Shown: positions 9,987 to 18,315 of the stretch, piece after piece
Position numbering within the stretch: the first letter of the stretch is position 1
Layout of the letters: each line of letters starts with the position of its first letter
Origin: Streptomyces lydicus
GTDB taxonomy: Bacteria > Actinomycetota > Actinomycetes > Streptomycetales > Streptomycetaceae
Reading direction: 5' to 3'
NCBI RefSeq assembly: GCF_000717345.1
Contig: NZ_JNZA01000003.1
Span: forward strand, 62,001 to 126,000
Length of the DNA: 64,000 bases
The notes under the pieces: model-generated
The model's input: only the letters and a program-made list of their open reading frames with translations
The model's database searches: none
Told to the model about the DNA's origin: nothing
Made by a program: the position numbers and the translations under genes

Positions 9987-10892
9987 TCAGCGCCGCTTGG
10001 GCACCGGCACCCGCATCAGGTCCCTGGCGATGGTCAGCTCGCCCGTGAAGCCCGCCGCCCGCGCCTGCCGCTCGAACTCCGCGGGGTCGTCGTAGCGCTG
10101 CGAGAAGTGCGTCAGCACCAGATGCCGCACGCCTGCCTGCGCGGCCACCTCGGCGGCCTGGCCTGCGGTCAGATGACCGTGGTCGACGGCCAGTTGGACG
10201 TCCTCGTCCAGGAACGTCGACTCGATGACGAGCATGTCCGCCCCCTCCGCAAGGGCGTGCACGCCGGGGCACAGCCGAGTGTCCATGACGAACGCGAACC
10301 GCTGGCCGGGGCGCTGCTCGCTCACCTCTTCCAGGGTGACGCCGTTCAGCTCGCCGAGCCGCTGCAGCCGCCCGACGTCCGGCCCGGCGATGCCGTGCGC
10401 CGCCAGCCGCTCCGGCAGCATCCGGCGGGAGTCCGGCTCGACGATGCGGTAGCCGTACGACTCGACCGGGTGCGAGAGCTTGCGCGCCTCCAGGACGTAC
10501 GCCGCCGAGCGCTCCAGCTCACCGTCGACGGCGACCGGCCGCTGGACCAGACGGACCGTCTCCCGGTACGCGGTGGCATAGCGCAGCCGCTCGAAGAAGC
10601 GCTCCCCGCTGGCCGGGTAGTGGGCGGTGACCGGGTGCGGCACCCGGTCGAGGTTGATCCGCTGGATCACCCCGGCCAGGCCGAGCGAATGGTCGCCGTG
10701 GAAGTGCGTGATGCAGATCCGGTTGAGGTCGTGGGCGGCGACCCCGGCGCGCAGCATCTGCCGCTGGGTGCCCTCACCGGGGTCGAACAGCAGCCCCTGG
10801 CCGTCCCAGCGCAGCAGGTAGCCGTTGTGGTTGCGGTGCCGCGTGGGAACCTGACTCGCGGTGCCGAGGACCACCAATTCACGTACGGACAC
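9987..10892 (-). CDS. rnz: Ribonuclease Z (tRNA 3'-processing endonuclease)
   Basis: A 301-residue RNase Z of the short (ElaC-like) type, cutting the 3' trailer from tRNA precursors. The zinc motif [14 protein letters not shown] (HxHxDH), the exosite-bearing central part, VMDTRLCPG, and the terminal [11 protein letters not shown] histidine are all there. A GTG start ([17 protein letters not shown]) gives the standard beta-lactamase-fold N-terminus. Only 6 nt separate it from the HIT gene upstream, so the two are probably co-transcribed. Confidence 0.94.
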   Translation of the reverse strand: MSVRELVVLGTASQVPTRHRNHNGYLLRWDGQGLLFDPGEGTQRQMLRAGVAAHDLNRICITHFHGDHSLGLAGVIQRINLDRVPHPVTAHYPASGERFFERLRYATAYRETVRLVQRPVAVDGELERSAAYVLEARKLSHPVESYGYRIVEPDSRRMLPERLAAHGIAGPDVGRLQRLGELNGVTLEEVSEQRPGQRFAFVMDTRLCPGVHALAEGADMLVIESTFLDEDVQLAVDHGHLTAGQAAEVAAQAGVRHLVLTHFSQRYDDPAEFERQARAAGFTGELTIARDLMRVPVPKRR

Positions 10893-10898
10893 GGTCGG

Positions 10899-11279
10899 TT
10901 ACCCGGGCGGCCACTGCAGGCCGCGGCCGCCGAGCACGTGCAGGTGCGCGTGGAAGACGGTCTGGCCCGCGCCGGCACCGGTGTTGAAGACGACCCGGTA
11001 GCCGCGGTCCTCGACCTTGTCCTCGGCGGCGACCTCGCGCGACTCGCGCAGTATGTCGGCGAGGACCTGCGGCTCGGCGGCGGCGAGGGACGCCGCGTCG
11101 GGGTAGTGCACCTTGGGGATCACCAGGACGTGCGTCGGCGCCTGGGGGTTGATGTCGCGGAACGCGACGGTGGTCTCGGTCTCCCGGACGATGGTCGCCG
11201 GCACCTCCCCCGCCACGATCTTGCAGAACAGGCAGTCGGCCTGCGGTTCTCCCGCCACCGGTGGCTCCTCCCGGGTCAT
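10899..11279 (-). CDS. HIT-family nucleotide-binding protein
   Basis: A 126-residue histidine-triad hydrolase of the HINT branch, which usually cleaves AMP-lysine-type phosphoramidates or nucleotidyl-amines. The triad VFHAHLHVLGG (HxHxH) is intact near the C-terminus, with DCLFCKIVAGEVPA at the N-terminus (the CxxC of the zinc-binding HINT form) and HVLVIPKVHY in the middle. I start at the ATG at 11279, MTREEPPVAG; upstream sequence in frame is Arg/Pro-rich and unlike the family. It lies directly upstream of rnz and is likely its operon partner. Confidence 0.9.
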   Translation of the reverse strand: MTREEPPVAGEPQADCLFCKIVAGEVPATIVRETETTVAFRDINPQAPTHVLVIPKVHYPDAASLAAAEPQVLADILRESREVAAEDKVEDRGYRVVFNTGAGAGQTVFHAHLHVLGGRGLQWPPG

Positions 11280-11430
11280 CCCGTACGCACGGTGCGCACG
11301 GCCTCGGATGCTACCGGGCGGCACGCGGCGCGGCCCCACCCCACCCGTACGCCGCGCGGGGCACGCCACCGGCGGGGCGACGCACGACGGCGCGGTGGCC
11401 GGGCCGCCGGGATGCGGGGCCCGGGATCAC

Positions 11431-11436
11431 TAAGCT
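11431..11436 (+). promoter_or_regulatory. -10 box upstream of the OsmC-family gene
   Basis: TAAGCT fits the actinobacterial -10 pattern and would start transcription about 35 nt before the ATG at 11478, leaving room for the GGGAG ribosome-binding site. No firm -35 element is visible. Confidence 0.35.
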
Positions 11437-11477
11437 GGACCGTGATCGCTTTCGCCCACCATCGGGAGTTATGCACC

Positions 11478-11909
11478 ATGGCAACCACGCGCACCGCCAC
11501 CACCCACTGGGAGGGCAACCTCCTCCAGGGCAAGGGCACCGTCGCCCTGGAGTCCTCCAACGTCGGCACGTACGACGTGAACTGGCCCGCCCGCGCGGAG
11601 CAGCCCAACGGCGTCACCAGCCCCGAGGAACTGATCGCGGCGGCCCACTCCTCCTGCTACTCCATGGCCTTCTCGCACGGCCTGGCGGGCAAGGGCCACA
11701 CCGTCGAGGCCCTGGACACCCGCGCCGACGTCACCTTCCAGCCCGGTGAGGGCATCACCGGCATCGCCCTGACCGTCAAGGCCCGCGTCCCCGGCCTGTC
11801 CGAGGAGGAGTTCCAGGCCGCGGCCGAGGACGCCAAGAAGAACTGCCCGGTGAGCCAGGCGCTGGCAGGCGTCAAGAACATCACGCTGGCGGCCGAGCTG
11901 CTGGCCTGA
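11478..11909 (+). CDS. OsmC/Ohr-family peroxiredoxin-like protein
   Basis: A 143-residue OsmC-family protein, expected to reduce organic hydroperoxides with a cysteine pair. The first catalytic cysteine lies in AAHSSCYSMAFSHG and the second in KKNCPVSQALAGVKNITL, the arrangement of the OsmC branch. The start MATTRTATTHWEGNL is preceded by GGGAG at good spacing. Single gene, divergent from the rnz-HIT pair. OsmC paralogues in actinobacteria are usually induced by osmotic or oxidative stress, but no operator is recognisable here. Confidence 0.92.
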   Translation: MATTRTATTHWEGNLLQGKGTVALESSNVGTYDVNWPARAEQPNGVTSPEELIAAAHSSCYSMAFSHGLAGKGHTVEALDTRADVTFQPGEGITGIALTVKARVPGLSEEEFQAAAEDAKKNCPVSQALAGVKNITLAAELLA

Positions 11910-12002
11910 CCCGGCCGTCCGTCATTGCGCGGAACGGCGGTGCGCCGACAGGCTTTCGGGGCTGTCGGCGCACCCCTGCGCGGCCCGTCGCCCCGAGGCC
12001 GG

Positions 12003-12137
12003 CTACGGCAGCGGTGGTGCCCAGCCGAGAACGAGGCACGCGAAAAGGCTGAAGATCCACAACACGGCGAGCGCCGCGACCACGCCCAGCGCCGCGATCC
12101 CGATCACCACTGCCTTTGCCCCCGCGGAATTCGCCAT
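12003..12137 (-). CDS. Small single-helix membrane protein (44 aa)
   Basis: A 44-residue frame reading MANSAGAKAVVIGIAALG and then a continuous hydrophobic helix ending FACLVLGWAPPLP. GGGAGGA lies about 10 nt before the ATG. The composition (one hydrophobic helix, a short Ser/Ala/Lys head) and codon bias support a real small membrane protein; I know similar small unnamed proteins in Streptomyces but cannot give a function. It sits between the convergent OsmC gene and the MITE-like element. Confidence 0.6.
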   Translation of the reverse strand: MANSAGAKAVVIGIAALGVVAALAVLWIFSLFACLVLGWAPPLP

Positions 12138-12226
12138 GCCCCCATGATCCTCCCGCCCGCGTCCGGCAGGCCGGCGGGGTGCCCCTGGGGAGACCGGGGA
12201 AGCCGGCCAAGGCCGTGTCTTTCGGC

Positions 12227-12420
12227 CTAGGCCGTGTCTTTCGGATCATGCCGGGCCCGCGACGCCCGGCACCGCGCCTCGCGGCGTTCTCGTCGGTCGC
12301 CGACGTCCCCCAGCTACCGCTGGGAGGTGCCCCCACCGCGTCGACTCCCTCCTCGGCCTTGCGATGCACGGCACCGGACGCCGCGGGCTGCTCCGACCTG
12401 ATCCGAAAGACACGGCCTAG
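12227..12420. mobile_element. MITE-like element with 22-bp perfect terminal inverted repeats
   Basis: About 194 bp bounded by exact inverted repeats at 12227-12248 and 12399-12420, beginning CTAGGCCGTGTCTTTCGG. Each end carries CTAG, the target sequence of several IS groups, so CTAG may be the duplicated target. A third, partial copy of the repeat (GGCCGTGTCTTTCGG) lies just outside at 12211-12225, suggesting a nested or serial insertion. No transposase frame is inside. I remember near-identical stretches in other Streptomyces genomes, which fits a non-autonomous element. The right end runs into the last codons of rsmE. Confidence 0.65.
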
Positions 12421-13160
12421 CTCCAGCGCCCGGTGCGTCCCAGCAGCAGGGCGGTGGCCGCGGTGCCCGCCGTGGAGGTGCGCAGCACGGTCGTCCCCAG
12501 CCGGTACGGCTTGGCGCCCGCCTCGGCGAAGGTGGCGAGCTCCTCCGGGGAGACACCGCCCTCGGGGCCGACGACGAGCACCAGGCGCCCGGTGGCGGGG
12601 AGTTCCGCGGTGGCGAGCGGGGAGCTGCCCTCCTCGTGGAGGACGGCTGCGAAGTCGGCGTCCGCGAGGAGCGCGGCCACCTGCTTGGTCGTCAGGGGGT
12701 CGGCCACCTCGGGGAAGGTCAGCCGACGCGACTGCTTGCCCGCCTCACGGGCCGTGGCGCGCCATTTGCCCAGCGCCTTGGCGGCCCGCTCGCCCTTCCA
12801 CTGGGTCACACAACGCGCCGCCGGCCAGGGCACGATGGCGTCCACGCCGGTCTCGGTCATGGTCTCCACGGCCAGCTCGCCGCGGTCGCCCTTGGGGAGT
12901 GCCTGGACGACGGTGATCGTCGGGTTCGGCGGCTCCTCGGTGCGCAGCTCCGCGACCGCGACGGTGAGCCGGTCCTTGCCCTCGACGCCGGCGACGGTGC
13001 CGTGGGCCCCGGCGCCGCGGCCGTCCGTCAGCACGACCTCCTCGCCGACCCGCAGCCGGCGCACCGACACCGCGTGCCGCCCCTCGGGGCCGTCCACGGT
13101 CAGCGTGGCGCCGGCGCGTACGTCCGCGAGCGAATCGACGAGGAAGACGGGCGCGGTCAT
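12417..13160 (-). CDS. rsmE: 16S rRNA (uracil1498-N3)-methyltransferase RsmE
   Basis: A 247-residue SPOUT-class methyltransferase that methylates U1498 of 16S rRNA using S-adenosylmethionine. The trefoil-knot motifs LVLVVGPEGGVSPEE and YRLGTTVLRTSTAGTAA are diagnostic, and the N-terminal PUA-like domain includes GRHAVSVRRLRVGEEV. The ATG overlaps the stop of the nitronate monooxygenase gene (ATGA). The TAG stop lies inside the CTAG end of the MITE-like element, so the insertion abuts the gene; the protein still ends in the usual GRTGRWS and appears intact. Confidence 0.95.
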   Translation of the reverse strand: MTAPVFLVDSLADVRAGATLTVDGPEGRHAVSVRRLRVGEEVVLTDGRGAGAHGTVAGVEGKDRLTVAVAELRTEEPPNPTITVVQALPKGDRGELAVETMTETGVDAIVPWPAARCVTQWKGERAAKALGKWRATAREAGKQSRRLTFPEVADPLTTKQVAALLADADFAAVLHEEGSSPLATAELPATGRLVLVVGPEGGVSPEELATFAEAGAKPYRLGTTVLRTSTAGTAATALLLGRTGRWS

Positions 13161-14245
13161 GAGGCGCCGCCGTCGGCGGTCCGGCCCAACGCGGCGCGCG
13201 CGGCGTCCATTTCGGCCGCGAGGACCTCGACGAGCTGGGCGGCGGGCATCGCCCGGGCCAGCCGGTGCCCCTGCCCCGCCCACAGGTTGATCCCCTGCGC
13301 GTCGCCGGCCTTGGCCGCGGCCTTGCGCACGGTGGAGGTGAGGTAGTGCACGGCGGGGTAGGCGGCCGGGGCGTACGGGCCGTGCTCGCGCAGGAAGCGG
13401 TTCACCAGCCCGCGGGCCGGCCGCCCGGAGAACGCCCGGGTCAACTCCGTATGCGTGAACAGGGGGTTGGTCAGCGCCTGCTTGTGGAGCGGGTTGGCGC
13501 CCGACTCCGGCGTGGCGAGGAAGGCGGTGCCCAGCTGCGCCATGGACGCCCCGGCCGCCAGCACCGCCGCGATCTGCGACCCGCGCATCAGCCCACCCGC
13601 GGCGATCACCGGGATCTGTACCGCCTCCCGTACCTGGCCGAGCAGGGCCAGCAGCCCCAGCCCGGCACCGGTGCCGTCCGCGTGCGGATCGTCCCGGTGG
13701 GTGCTCTGGTGGCCGCCGGCCTCCACGCCCTGCACACACACCGCGTCCGCGCCCGACCACTGCGCGGCCTGCGCCTCGGCGGCGGTGGTGGCGGTGACGA
13801 CGGTGTACGTACCGACCTTGGCGAAGCCGTCGAGCACCGCGCGCGACGGGCAGCCGAAGGTGAAGGACACCACCGGCACCGGGTCCTCGCGCAGGATCGC
13901 GAGCTTGGCCTCGTAGTTGTCGTCGCTGGGCCCGTCGGTGTCACCGAGTTCGGTCTCGTACCAGGCGGCCTCGCCGGCGAGCTGTTCGCGGTAGACGTCG
14001 ACGGCGGCGGAGTCGGCCAGCGAGGGCTGCGGCATGAAGAGATTGACGCCGAAGGGCCGGTCGGTCATCGACCGCAGCTGCTTGATCTCCTGGTACATCC
14101 CGTCGGCGGTCTTGTAGCCGCCGGCGAGGAAGCCGAGACCGCCGGCGCCGCAGACGGCGGCGGCCAGCTCGGGTCCGGAACCGCCTCCCGCCATCGGGGC
14201 CTGCACGATGGGGTAGCGGCAGAGATCGGTTGGTGCGGTGGGCAT
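13157..14245 (-). CDS. Nitronate monooxygenase (NPD-like flavoprotein)
   Basis: A 362-residue FMN-dependent nitronate monooxygenase/2-nitropropane dioxygenase-like protein with a TIM barrel. Visible motifs: IVQAPMAGGGSGPELAAAV, GGLGFLAGGYKT, GVEAGGHQSTH (FMN phosphate and active-site His region), IPVIAAGGL and GASMAQLGTAFLATPES. These enzymes oxidise toxic alkyl nitronates such as propionate-3-nitronate. The ATG at 14245 is used; a GTG two codons earlier (14251) is the alternative, and neither has a strong ribosome-binding site. Translationally coupled to rsmE, an order I recognise from other Streptomyces. Confidence 0.88.
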   Translation of the reverse strand: MPTAPTDLCRYPIVQAPMAGGGSGPELAAAVCGAGGLGFLAGGYKTADGMYQEIKQLRSMTDRPFGVNLFMPQPSLADSAAVDVYREQLAGEAAWYETELGDTDGPSDDNYEAKLAILREDPVPVVSFTFGCPSRAVLDGFAKVGTYTVVTATTAAEAQAAQWSGADAVCVQGVEAGGHQSTHRDDPHADGTGAGLGLLALLGQVREAVQIPVIAAGGLMRGSQIAAVLAAGASMAQLGTAFLATPESGANPLHKQALTNPLFTHTELTRAFSGRPARGLVNRFLREHGPYAPAAYPAVHYLTSTVRKAAAKAGDAQGINLWAGQGHRLARAMPAAQLVEVLAAEMDAARAALGRTADGGAS

Positions 14246-14296
14246 GCGCACATCGTGTCACGCCCACCGCACCGCACCGAACCGGGGCGGGCCTGC

Positions 14297-15433
14297 CTAC
14301 CGCCCGTTGAAGGCGTCCTTCAGCCGCGAGAACAGCCCCTGCTGTCCCGGCTGGAACTGGCCCGTGGGGCGTTCCTCGCCGCGGAGCTTGGAGAGCCGGC
14401 GCAGCAGCTCCTCCTGCTCGGGGTCGAGCTTGCTGGGCGTCTGCACCTCGACGTGGACGATCAGGTCGCCGCGGCCGCCGCCCCGCAGATGGGTCACCCC
14501 GCGCTGATGCAGCGGGATCGACTGGCCGGACTGGGTGCCGGGCCGGACGTCGATCTCCTCCACCCCGTCGAGCGTCTCCAGCGGGCACTTCGTGCCCAGC
14601 GCCGCCGCCGTCATCGGGATGGTGACCGTGCAGTGCAGATCGTCGCCGCGTCGCTGGAAGACCGGGTGCGGCAGCTCGTGGATCTCGACGTAGAGGTCAC
14701 CGGCCGGGCCGCCGCCGGGGCCGACCTCGCCCTCGCCGGCGAGCTGGATGCGGGTGCCGTTGTCGACACCGGCCGGGATCTTGACCGTCAGCGTGCGGCG
14801 GGAGCGGATCCGGCCGTCGCCCGCGCACTCGGGGCACGGGGTCGGCACGACCGTGCCGAAGCCCTGGCACTGCGGGCACGGCCGGGAGGTCATGACCTGG
14901 CCGAGGAAGGACCGGGTGACCTGCGAGACCTCACCGCGGCCGCGGCACATGTCGCAGGTCTGCGCCGAGGTGCCCGGCGCCGCGCCCTCACCGGTGCAGG
15001 TGGTGCAGACGACCGCGGTGTCGACCTGGATGTCCTTGGTCGTGCCGAAGGCCGCTTCGTTCAGCTCGATGTCGAGCCGGATCATGGCGTCCTGGCCGCG
15101 GCGGGTGCGCGAGCGCGGCCCGCGCTGCGACGCGGTGCCGAAGAACGCGTCCATGATGTCGGAGAAGTTGCCGAAGCCCGCGCCGAAGCCGCCCGCGCCC
15201 TGGCCGCCGCCCGCCTGCGAGAGCGGGTCCCCGCCGAGGTCGTAGACCTGCTTCTTCTGCGGATCCGACAGGACCTCGTAAGCGGCGTTGATCTCCTTGA
15301 ACCGCTCCTGGGTCTTGGGATCCGGGTTCACGTCCGGGTGCAGCTCGCGCGCCAGCCGCCGGAACGCCTTCTTGATCTCGTCCTGCGAGGCATCGCGCCG
15401 AACGCCCAGGACCGCGTAGTAATCCGTGGCCAC
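14297..15433 (-). CDS. dnaJ: Molecular chaperone DnaJ (second copy, HrcA-linked)
   Basis: A 378-residue type I DnaJ, co-chaperone of DnaK. The J domain with HPD (ARELHPDVNPDP) is at residues 1-70, a Gly-rich linker at about 70-95, four zinc-finger repeats follow (CTTCTGEG, CDMCRGRG, CPQCQGFG, CPECAGDG) and then the substrate-binding C-terminal domains. It starts with GTG immediately after the hrcA TAA stop, so the two are coupled. Streptomycetes usually have another dnaJ in the dnaK operon; this is the hrcA-linked paralogue (dnaJ2). Expected to be heat-inducible through the CIRCE site upstream of hrcA. Confidence 0.96.
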   Translation of the reverse strand: MATDYYAVLGVRRDASQDEIKKAFRRLARELHPDVNPDPKTQERFKEINAAYEVLSDPQKKQVYDLGGDPLSQAGGGQGAGGFGAGFGNFSDIMDAFFGTASQRGPRSRTRRGQDAMIRLDIELNEAAFGTTKDIQVDTAVVCTTCTGEGAAPGTSAQTCDMCRGRGEVSQVTRSFLGQVMTSRPCPQCQGFGTVVPTPCPECAGDGRIRSRRTLTVKIPAGVDNGTRIQLAGEGEVGPGGGPAGDLYVEIHELPHPVFQRRGDDLHCTVTIPMTAAALGTKCPLETLDGVEEIDVRPGTQSGQSIPLHQRGVTHLRGGGRGDLIVHVEVQTPSKLDPEQEELLRRLSKLRGEERPTGQFQPGQQGLFSRLKDAFNGR

Positions 15434-16450
15434 TTACGACTCCGCCAGGATCTGTCCGACGTAACGTGCCACTGCGCGTACCGCTCCCATCGTTCCGGGG
15501 TAGTCCATGCGGGTCGGTCCGACCACGCCGAGTTTGGCGACTGCCTCGTCGCCCGAACCGTAGCCGACCGTGACGACCGATGTGGACGTCAGGCCCTCGT
15601 GGGCATTCTCATGCCCGATGCGTACGGTCATTCCCGAGTCCTTGGCCTCGCCGAGGAGCTTGAGCATCACCACATGCTCCTCAAGCGCCTCGAGCACCGG
15701 ACGGATGGTCAGGGGGAAGTCGTGTCCGAAGCGCGTGAGATTGGCGGTGCCGCCGATCATCAGCCGCTCTTCGGTCTCCTCCACCAAAGTCTCCAGCAAC
15801 ACCGACAGCACTGTCGAGACCGTGCCGCGGTCGTCCTGCTCGAAGGACTCCGGGAGATCCTGCACCAAGGGGGGCACATCCGTGAAACGGCGGCCCACGA
15901 CCCGGCTGTTCAGCCGCGCCCGCAGGTCCGCCAGGGATGCCTCGGCAAAGGGGGCCTGGCAGTCGATGAGCCGCTGCTCGACCCGTCCGGTGTCGGTGAT
16001 GAGCACGAGCATCAGGCGGGCCGGGGCGAGTGCCAGCAGCTCGACGTGCCGGACCGTGGACCGGGTCAGCGACGGGTACTGCACGACCGCGACCTGCCGG
16101 GTCAGCTGCGCCAGCAGCCGGACCGTGCGGCCCACCACGTCGTCGAGGTCGACGGCACCGTCCAGGAAATTCTGGATGGCCCGCCGCTCGGGGCTGGACA
16201 GCGGCTTGACGCCGGCCAGCTTGTCGACGAAGAGGCGGTAGCCCCTGTCGGTCGGGATCCGCCCGGCACTCGTGTGCGGCTGGGCGATGTAGCCCTCGTC
16301 CTCCAGCGCTGCCATGTCGTTACGGATCGTGGCCGGGGACACCCCGAGCTGATGCCGCTCGGTGAGCGCCTTGGAGCCGACCGGCTCCTCCGTCCCGACG
16401 TAGTCCTGGACGATGGCGCGCAGCACTTCGAGCCTGCGTTCACTGAGCAT
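15434..16450 (-). CDS. hrcA: Heat-inducible transcription repressor HrcA
   Basis: A 338-residue HrcA repressor that binds CIRCE and switches off chaperone genes until heat or misfolded protein depletes its active form. The N-terminal winged helix ([46 protein letters not shown]) is followed by the GAF-like and dimerisation regions ([36 protein letters not shown]). The ATG at 16450 has GGAGGT about 8 nt upstream. The CIRCE element 43 nt upstream shows autoregulation of hrcA-dnaJ. Confidence 0.97.
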   Translation of the reverse strand: MLSERRLEVLRAIVQDYVGTEEPVGSKALTERHQLGVSPATIRNDMAALEDEGYIAQPHTSAGRIPTDRGYRLFVDKLAGVKPLSSPERRAIQNFLDGAVDLDDVVGRTVRLLAQLTRQVAVVQYPSLTRSTVRHVELLALAPARLMLVLITDTGRVEQRLIDCQAPFAEASLADLRARLNSRVVGRRFTDVPPLVQDLPESFEQDDRGTVSTVLSVLLETLVEETEERLMIGGTANLTRFGHDFPLTIRPVLEALEEHVVMLKLLGEAKDSGMTVRIGHENAHEGLTSTSVVTVGYGSGDEAVAKLGVVGPTRMDYPGTMGAVRAVARYVGQILAES

Positions 16451-16492
16451 GGCGCGCACCTCCAGTCCGGCCGTCCGCCGTCTCGTTACTCC

Positions 16493-16519
16493 CTGGCACT
16501 CACACGGGCCGAGTGCCAG
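16493..16519. promoter_or_regulatory. CIRCE operator (HrcA-binding site)
   Basis: CTGGCACTC, 9 nt, GAGTGCCAG: a perfect 9-9-9 inverted repeat matching the CIRCE consensus (TTAGCACTC-N9-GAGTGCTAA) in its core. It lies 43 nt before the hrcA start and about 127 nt before the divergent MBL gene, so it primarily controls hrcA-dnaJ. Confidence 0.95.
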
Positions 16520-16633
16520 ACCTTGAGCCAGTGTACGGCCGGGTAGCACCGGCACGGCAAGGGCGACCTCACGCGGCACGCCTGCGATGACCGTGTTCGG
16601 CCGATCTGCCGGGCAACGCTATCGCGAGGGAGC

Positions 16634-16639
16634 TAGCGT
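16634..16639 (+). promoter_or_regulatory. -10 box of a probable leaderless promoter for the MBL-fold gene
   Basis: TAGCGT sits 6 nt before the ATG at 16646, the classic leaderless spacing, and no good Shine-Dalgarno lies at usual distance. The box is also the right arm of an inverted repeat, ACGCTA (16616-16621) with TAGCGT, so a repressor could overlap the promoter. Confidence 0.45.
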
Positions 16640-16645
16640 CTCGGT

Positions 16646-17383
16646 ATGCGCACTGCTTGGGAAGAGGCCGGTTGGGAACAGCTCGGTGACGGTGTCGCCA
16701 GACGCCGTATGACGGGCTGGGACGAGACGATCGGCGTGATCGCCGGGTCGGCCGGCGTCATGATCGTCGACACCGGGGCGACCCTGCGCGACGGCGCGGA
16801 TCTGCGCCGGACGGTACGCGGCGTGCTCGGCCGGGACGTGACGCATGTCGCGCTCACCCACCCGCATTTCGATCACGTACTGGGCACCGCCGCGTTCGCC
16901 GGCGTCGAGGTGTTCGGCGCGGCCGGCCTGGGCGATCTGCTGCGCCGCAGCAAGGACTCGCTGCGGGACGCCGCGATCCGGCACGGCGTCGACCCGGACG
17001 CCGCCGCCGAGGCCGCCGACCTGCTCGTCGCCCCGCACCACCACGTGCACGGCCAGCTGACCGTGGACCTCGGCGACCGGCAGGTGCTGCTGGCGAACGT
17101 CGGCCCCGGCCACACCGCCCACGACCTGGCGGTCCTGGCCCCCGGCCGGCACGGCGCCCGCGAGATCGTCTTCTGCGGCGACCTGGTCGAGGAGTCCGGC
17201 GAGCCGCAGGCGGGCCGGGACGCCCTGCCGCAGCGGTGGCCCGCCGCGCTGGACCGCCTGCTGGCCCTGGGCGGCGAGGACGCGCTGTACGTCCCCGGCC
17301 ACGGCGCCGTGGTGGACGCCGCCTTCGTCCGCGCCCAGCGCGAGGCCCTGGCCACCCGCTTCGGCGTCGCTCCCGCCCCTTGA
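16646..17383 (+). CDS. MBL-fold metallo-hydrolase
   Basis: A 245-residue metallo-beta-lactamase-fold protein. The metal site reads ALTHPHFDHVLG (HxHxDH), then GPGHTAHDLAVL, the aspartate in VFCGDLVEESG and the terminal VPGHGAVVD histidine. The N-terminal part VIAGSAGVMIVDTGAT is the usual first strand pair. Substrate unknown; glyoxalase II-like thioesterases and lactonases look alike at this level. Divergent from hrcA and followed 98 nt later by the DUF3097 gene, with which it may form an operon. Confidence 0.8.
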   Translation: MRTAWEEAGWEQLGDGVARRRMTGWDETIGVIAGSAGVMIVDTGATLRDGADLRRTVRGVLGRDVTHVALTHPHFDHVLGTAAFAGVEVFGAAGLGDLLRRSKDSLRDAAIRHGVDPDAAAEAADLLVAPHHHVHGQLTVDLGDRQVLLANVGPGHTAHDLAVLAPGRHGAREIVFCGDLVEESGEPQAGRDALPQRWPAALDRLLALGGEDALYVPGHGAVVDAAFVRAQREALATRFGVAPAP

Positions 17384-17481
17384 TCTCACACCGACCTCCT
17401 GATCCCCGGCCGACCGCCGCCCCTGCCGCCTCGTCCGTCTCGTCCTTCTTCGTCCTTCGCACAGAAACAGAAACAGGCCCC

Positions 17482-18315
17482 ATGCAGAGCAAGCGCTACA
17501 GCCCCGACCTCACCCCGCCGTGGAAGAAGCAGCGCCCCGCCCCCGAGGTGCCGGCCGACCCCGACCTGGTCGTCGAGGAGGTCGGCACGGGATTCTGCGG
17601 CGCGGTGATCCGCTGCGAGAAGACCGCCGAGGGCCCGACGGTCACCCTGGAGGACCGCTTCGGCAAGCACCGCGTCTTCCCCATGGCCCCGCGCGGCTTC
17701 CTCCTGGAGGGCAAGGTCGTCACCCTGGTCCGCCCGCAGAACCGGCCCGCGGCGCGCGGCCCGGCCCGTACGGCATCGGGATCACTCGCGGTGCCCGGCG
17801 CCCGCGCCCGGGTAGCGCGCGCGGGGCGCATTTACGTGGAGGGCCGGCACGACGCCGAACTGGTCGAACGGGTCTGGGGGGACGACCTGCGCATCGAGGG
17901 CGTCGTCGTGGAGTACCTGGAGGGCGTCGACGACCTCCCGGCGATCGTCCGCGGCTTCTCCCCCGGCCCGGACGCCCGCCTCGGCGTGCTCGTCGACCAC
18001 CTGGTGCCCGGCTCGAAGGAGTCCCGGATCGCGGCCGAGGTGACCGGGTCGGACGTGCTCGTCGTCGGCCATCCGTACATCGACATCTGGGAGGCGGTGA
18101 AGCCGTCCTCGGTCGGCATTCCGGCGTGGCCCGTCGTCCCGCGCGGCCAGGACTGGAAGACGGGCGTGTGCCGGGCGCTGGGCTGGCCGGAGAACACGGG
18201 CGCGGCCTGGCAGCGGATCCTGTCCTGCGTACGGTCCTACAAGGACCTGGAGCCGCAGCTCCTCGGACGGGTCGAGGAGCTGATCGACTTCGTCACGGCA
18301 GGCGATGCGGCCTGA
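17482..18315 (+). CDS. DUF3097 family protein (Toprim-like central region)
   Basis: A 277-residue protein that I recognise as the actinobacterial DUF3097 family; its function is unknown to me. The N-terminal third contains a small beta-rich stretch (TVTLEDRFGKHRVFPMAPRGF). The centre reads AGRIYVEGRHDAELVERVWG, then GVLVDHLVPGSKESRI and VLVVGHPYIDIWEAV: an acidic residue followed by strand-Asp motifs, resembling a Toprim fold (catalytic Glu, then DxD-like positions), which is my inference. The start is the ATG at 17482, with only a weak upstream site. Its 3' end overlaps the convergent Uma2 gene by 23 bp. Confidence 0.8.
   Translation: MQSKRYSPDLTPPWKKQRPAPEVPADPDLVVEEVGTGFCGAVIRCEKTAEGPTVTLEDRFGKHRVFPMAPRGFLLEGKVVTLVRPQNRPAARGPARTASGSLAVPGARARVARAGRIYVEGRHDAELVERVWGDDLRIEGVVVEYLEGVDDLPAIVRGFSPGPDARLGVLVDHLVPGSKESRIAAEVTGSDVLVVGHPYIDIWEAVKPSSVGIPAWPVVPRGQDWKTGVCRALGWPENTGAAWQRILSCVRSYKDLEPQLLGRVEELIDFVTAGDAA

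Noticed and set aside
12227..12420. A truncated transposase gene inside the MITE-like element
   Set aside because: Short frames inside are Arg/Gly-rich and match nothing I recognise.
13265..16546. A plus-strand open frame of more than 1000 codons antisense to the nitronate monooxygenase, dnaJ and hrcA genes
   Set aside because: Its composition is the shadow of the real genes' codon bias in GC-rich DNA; no domain is recognisable.
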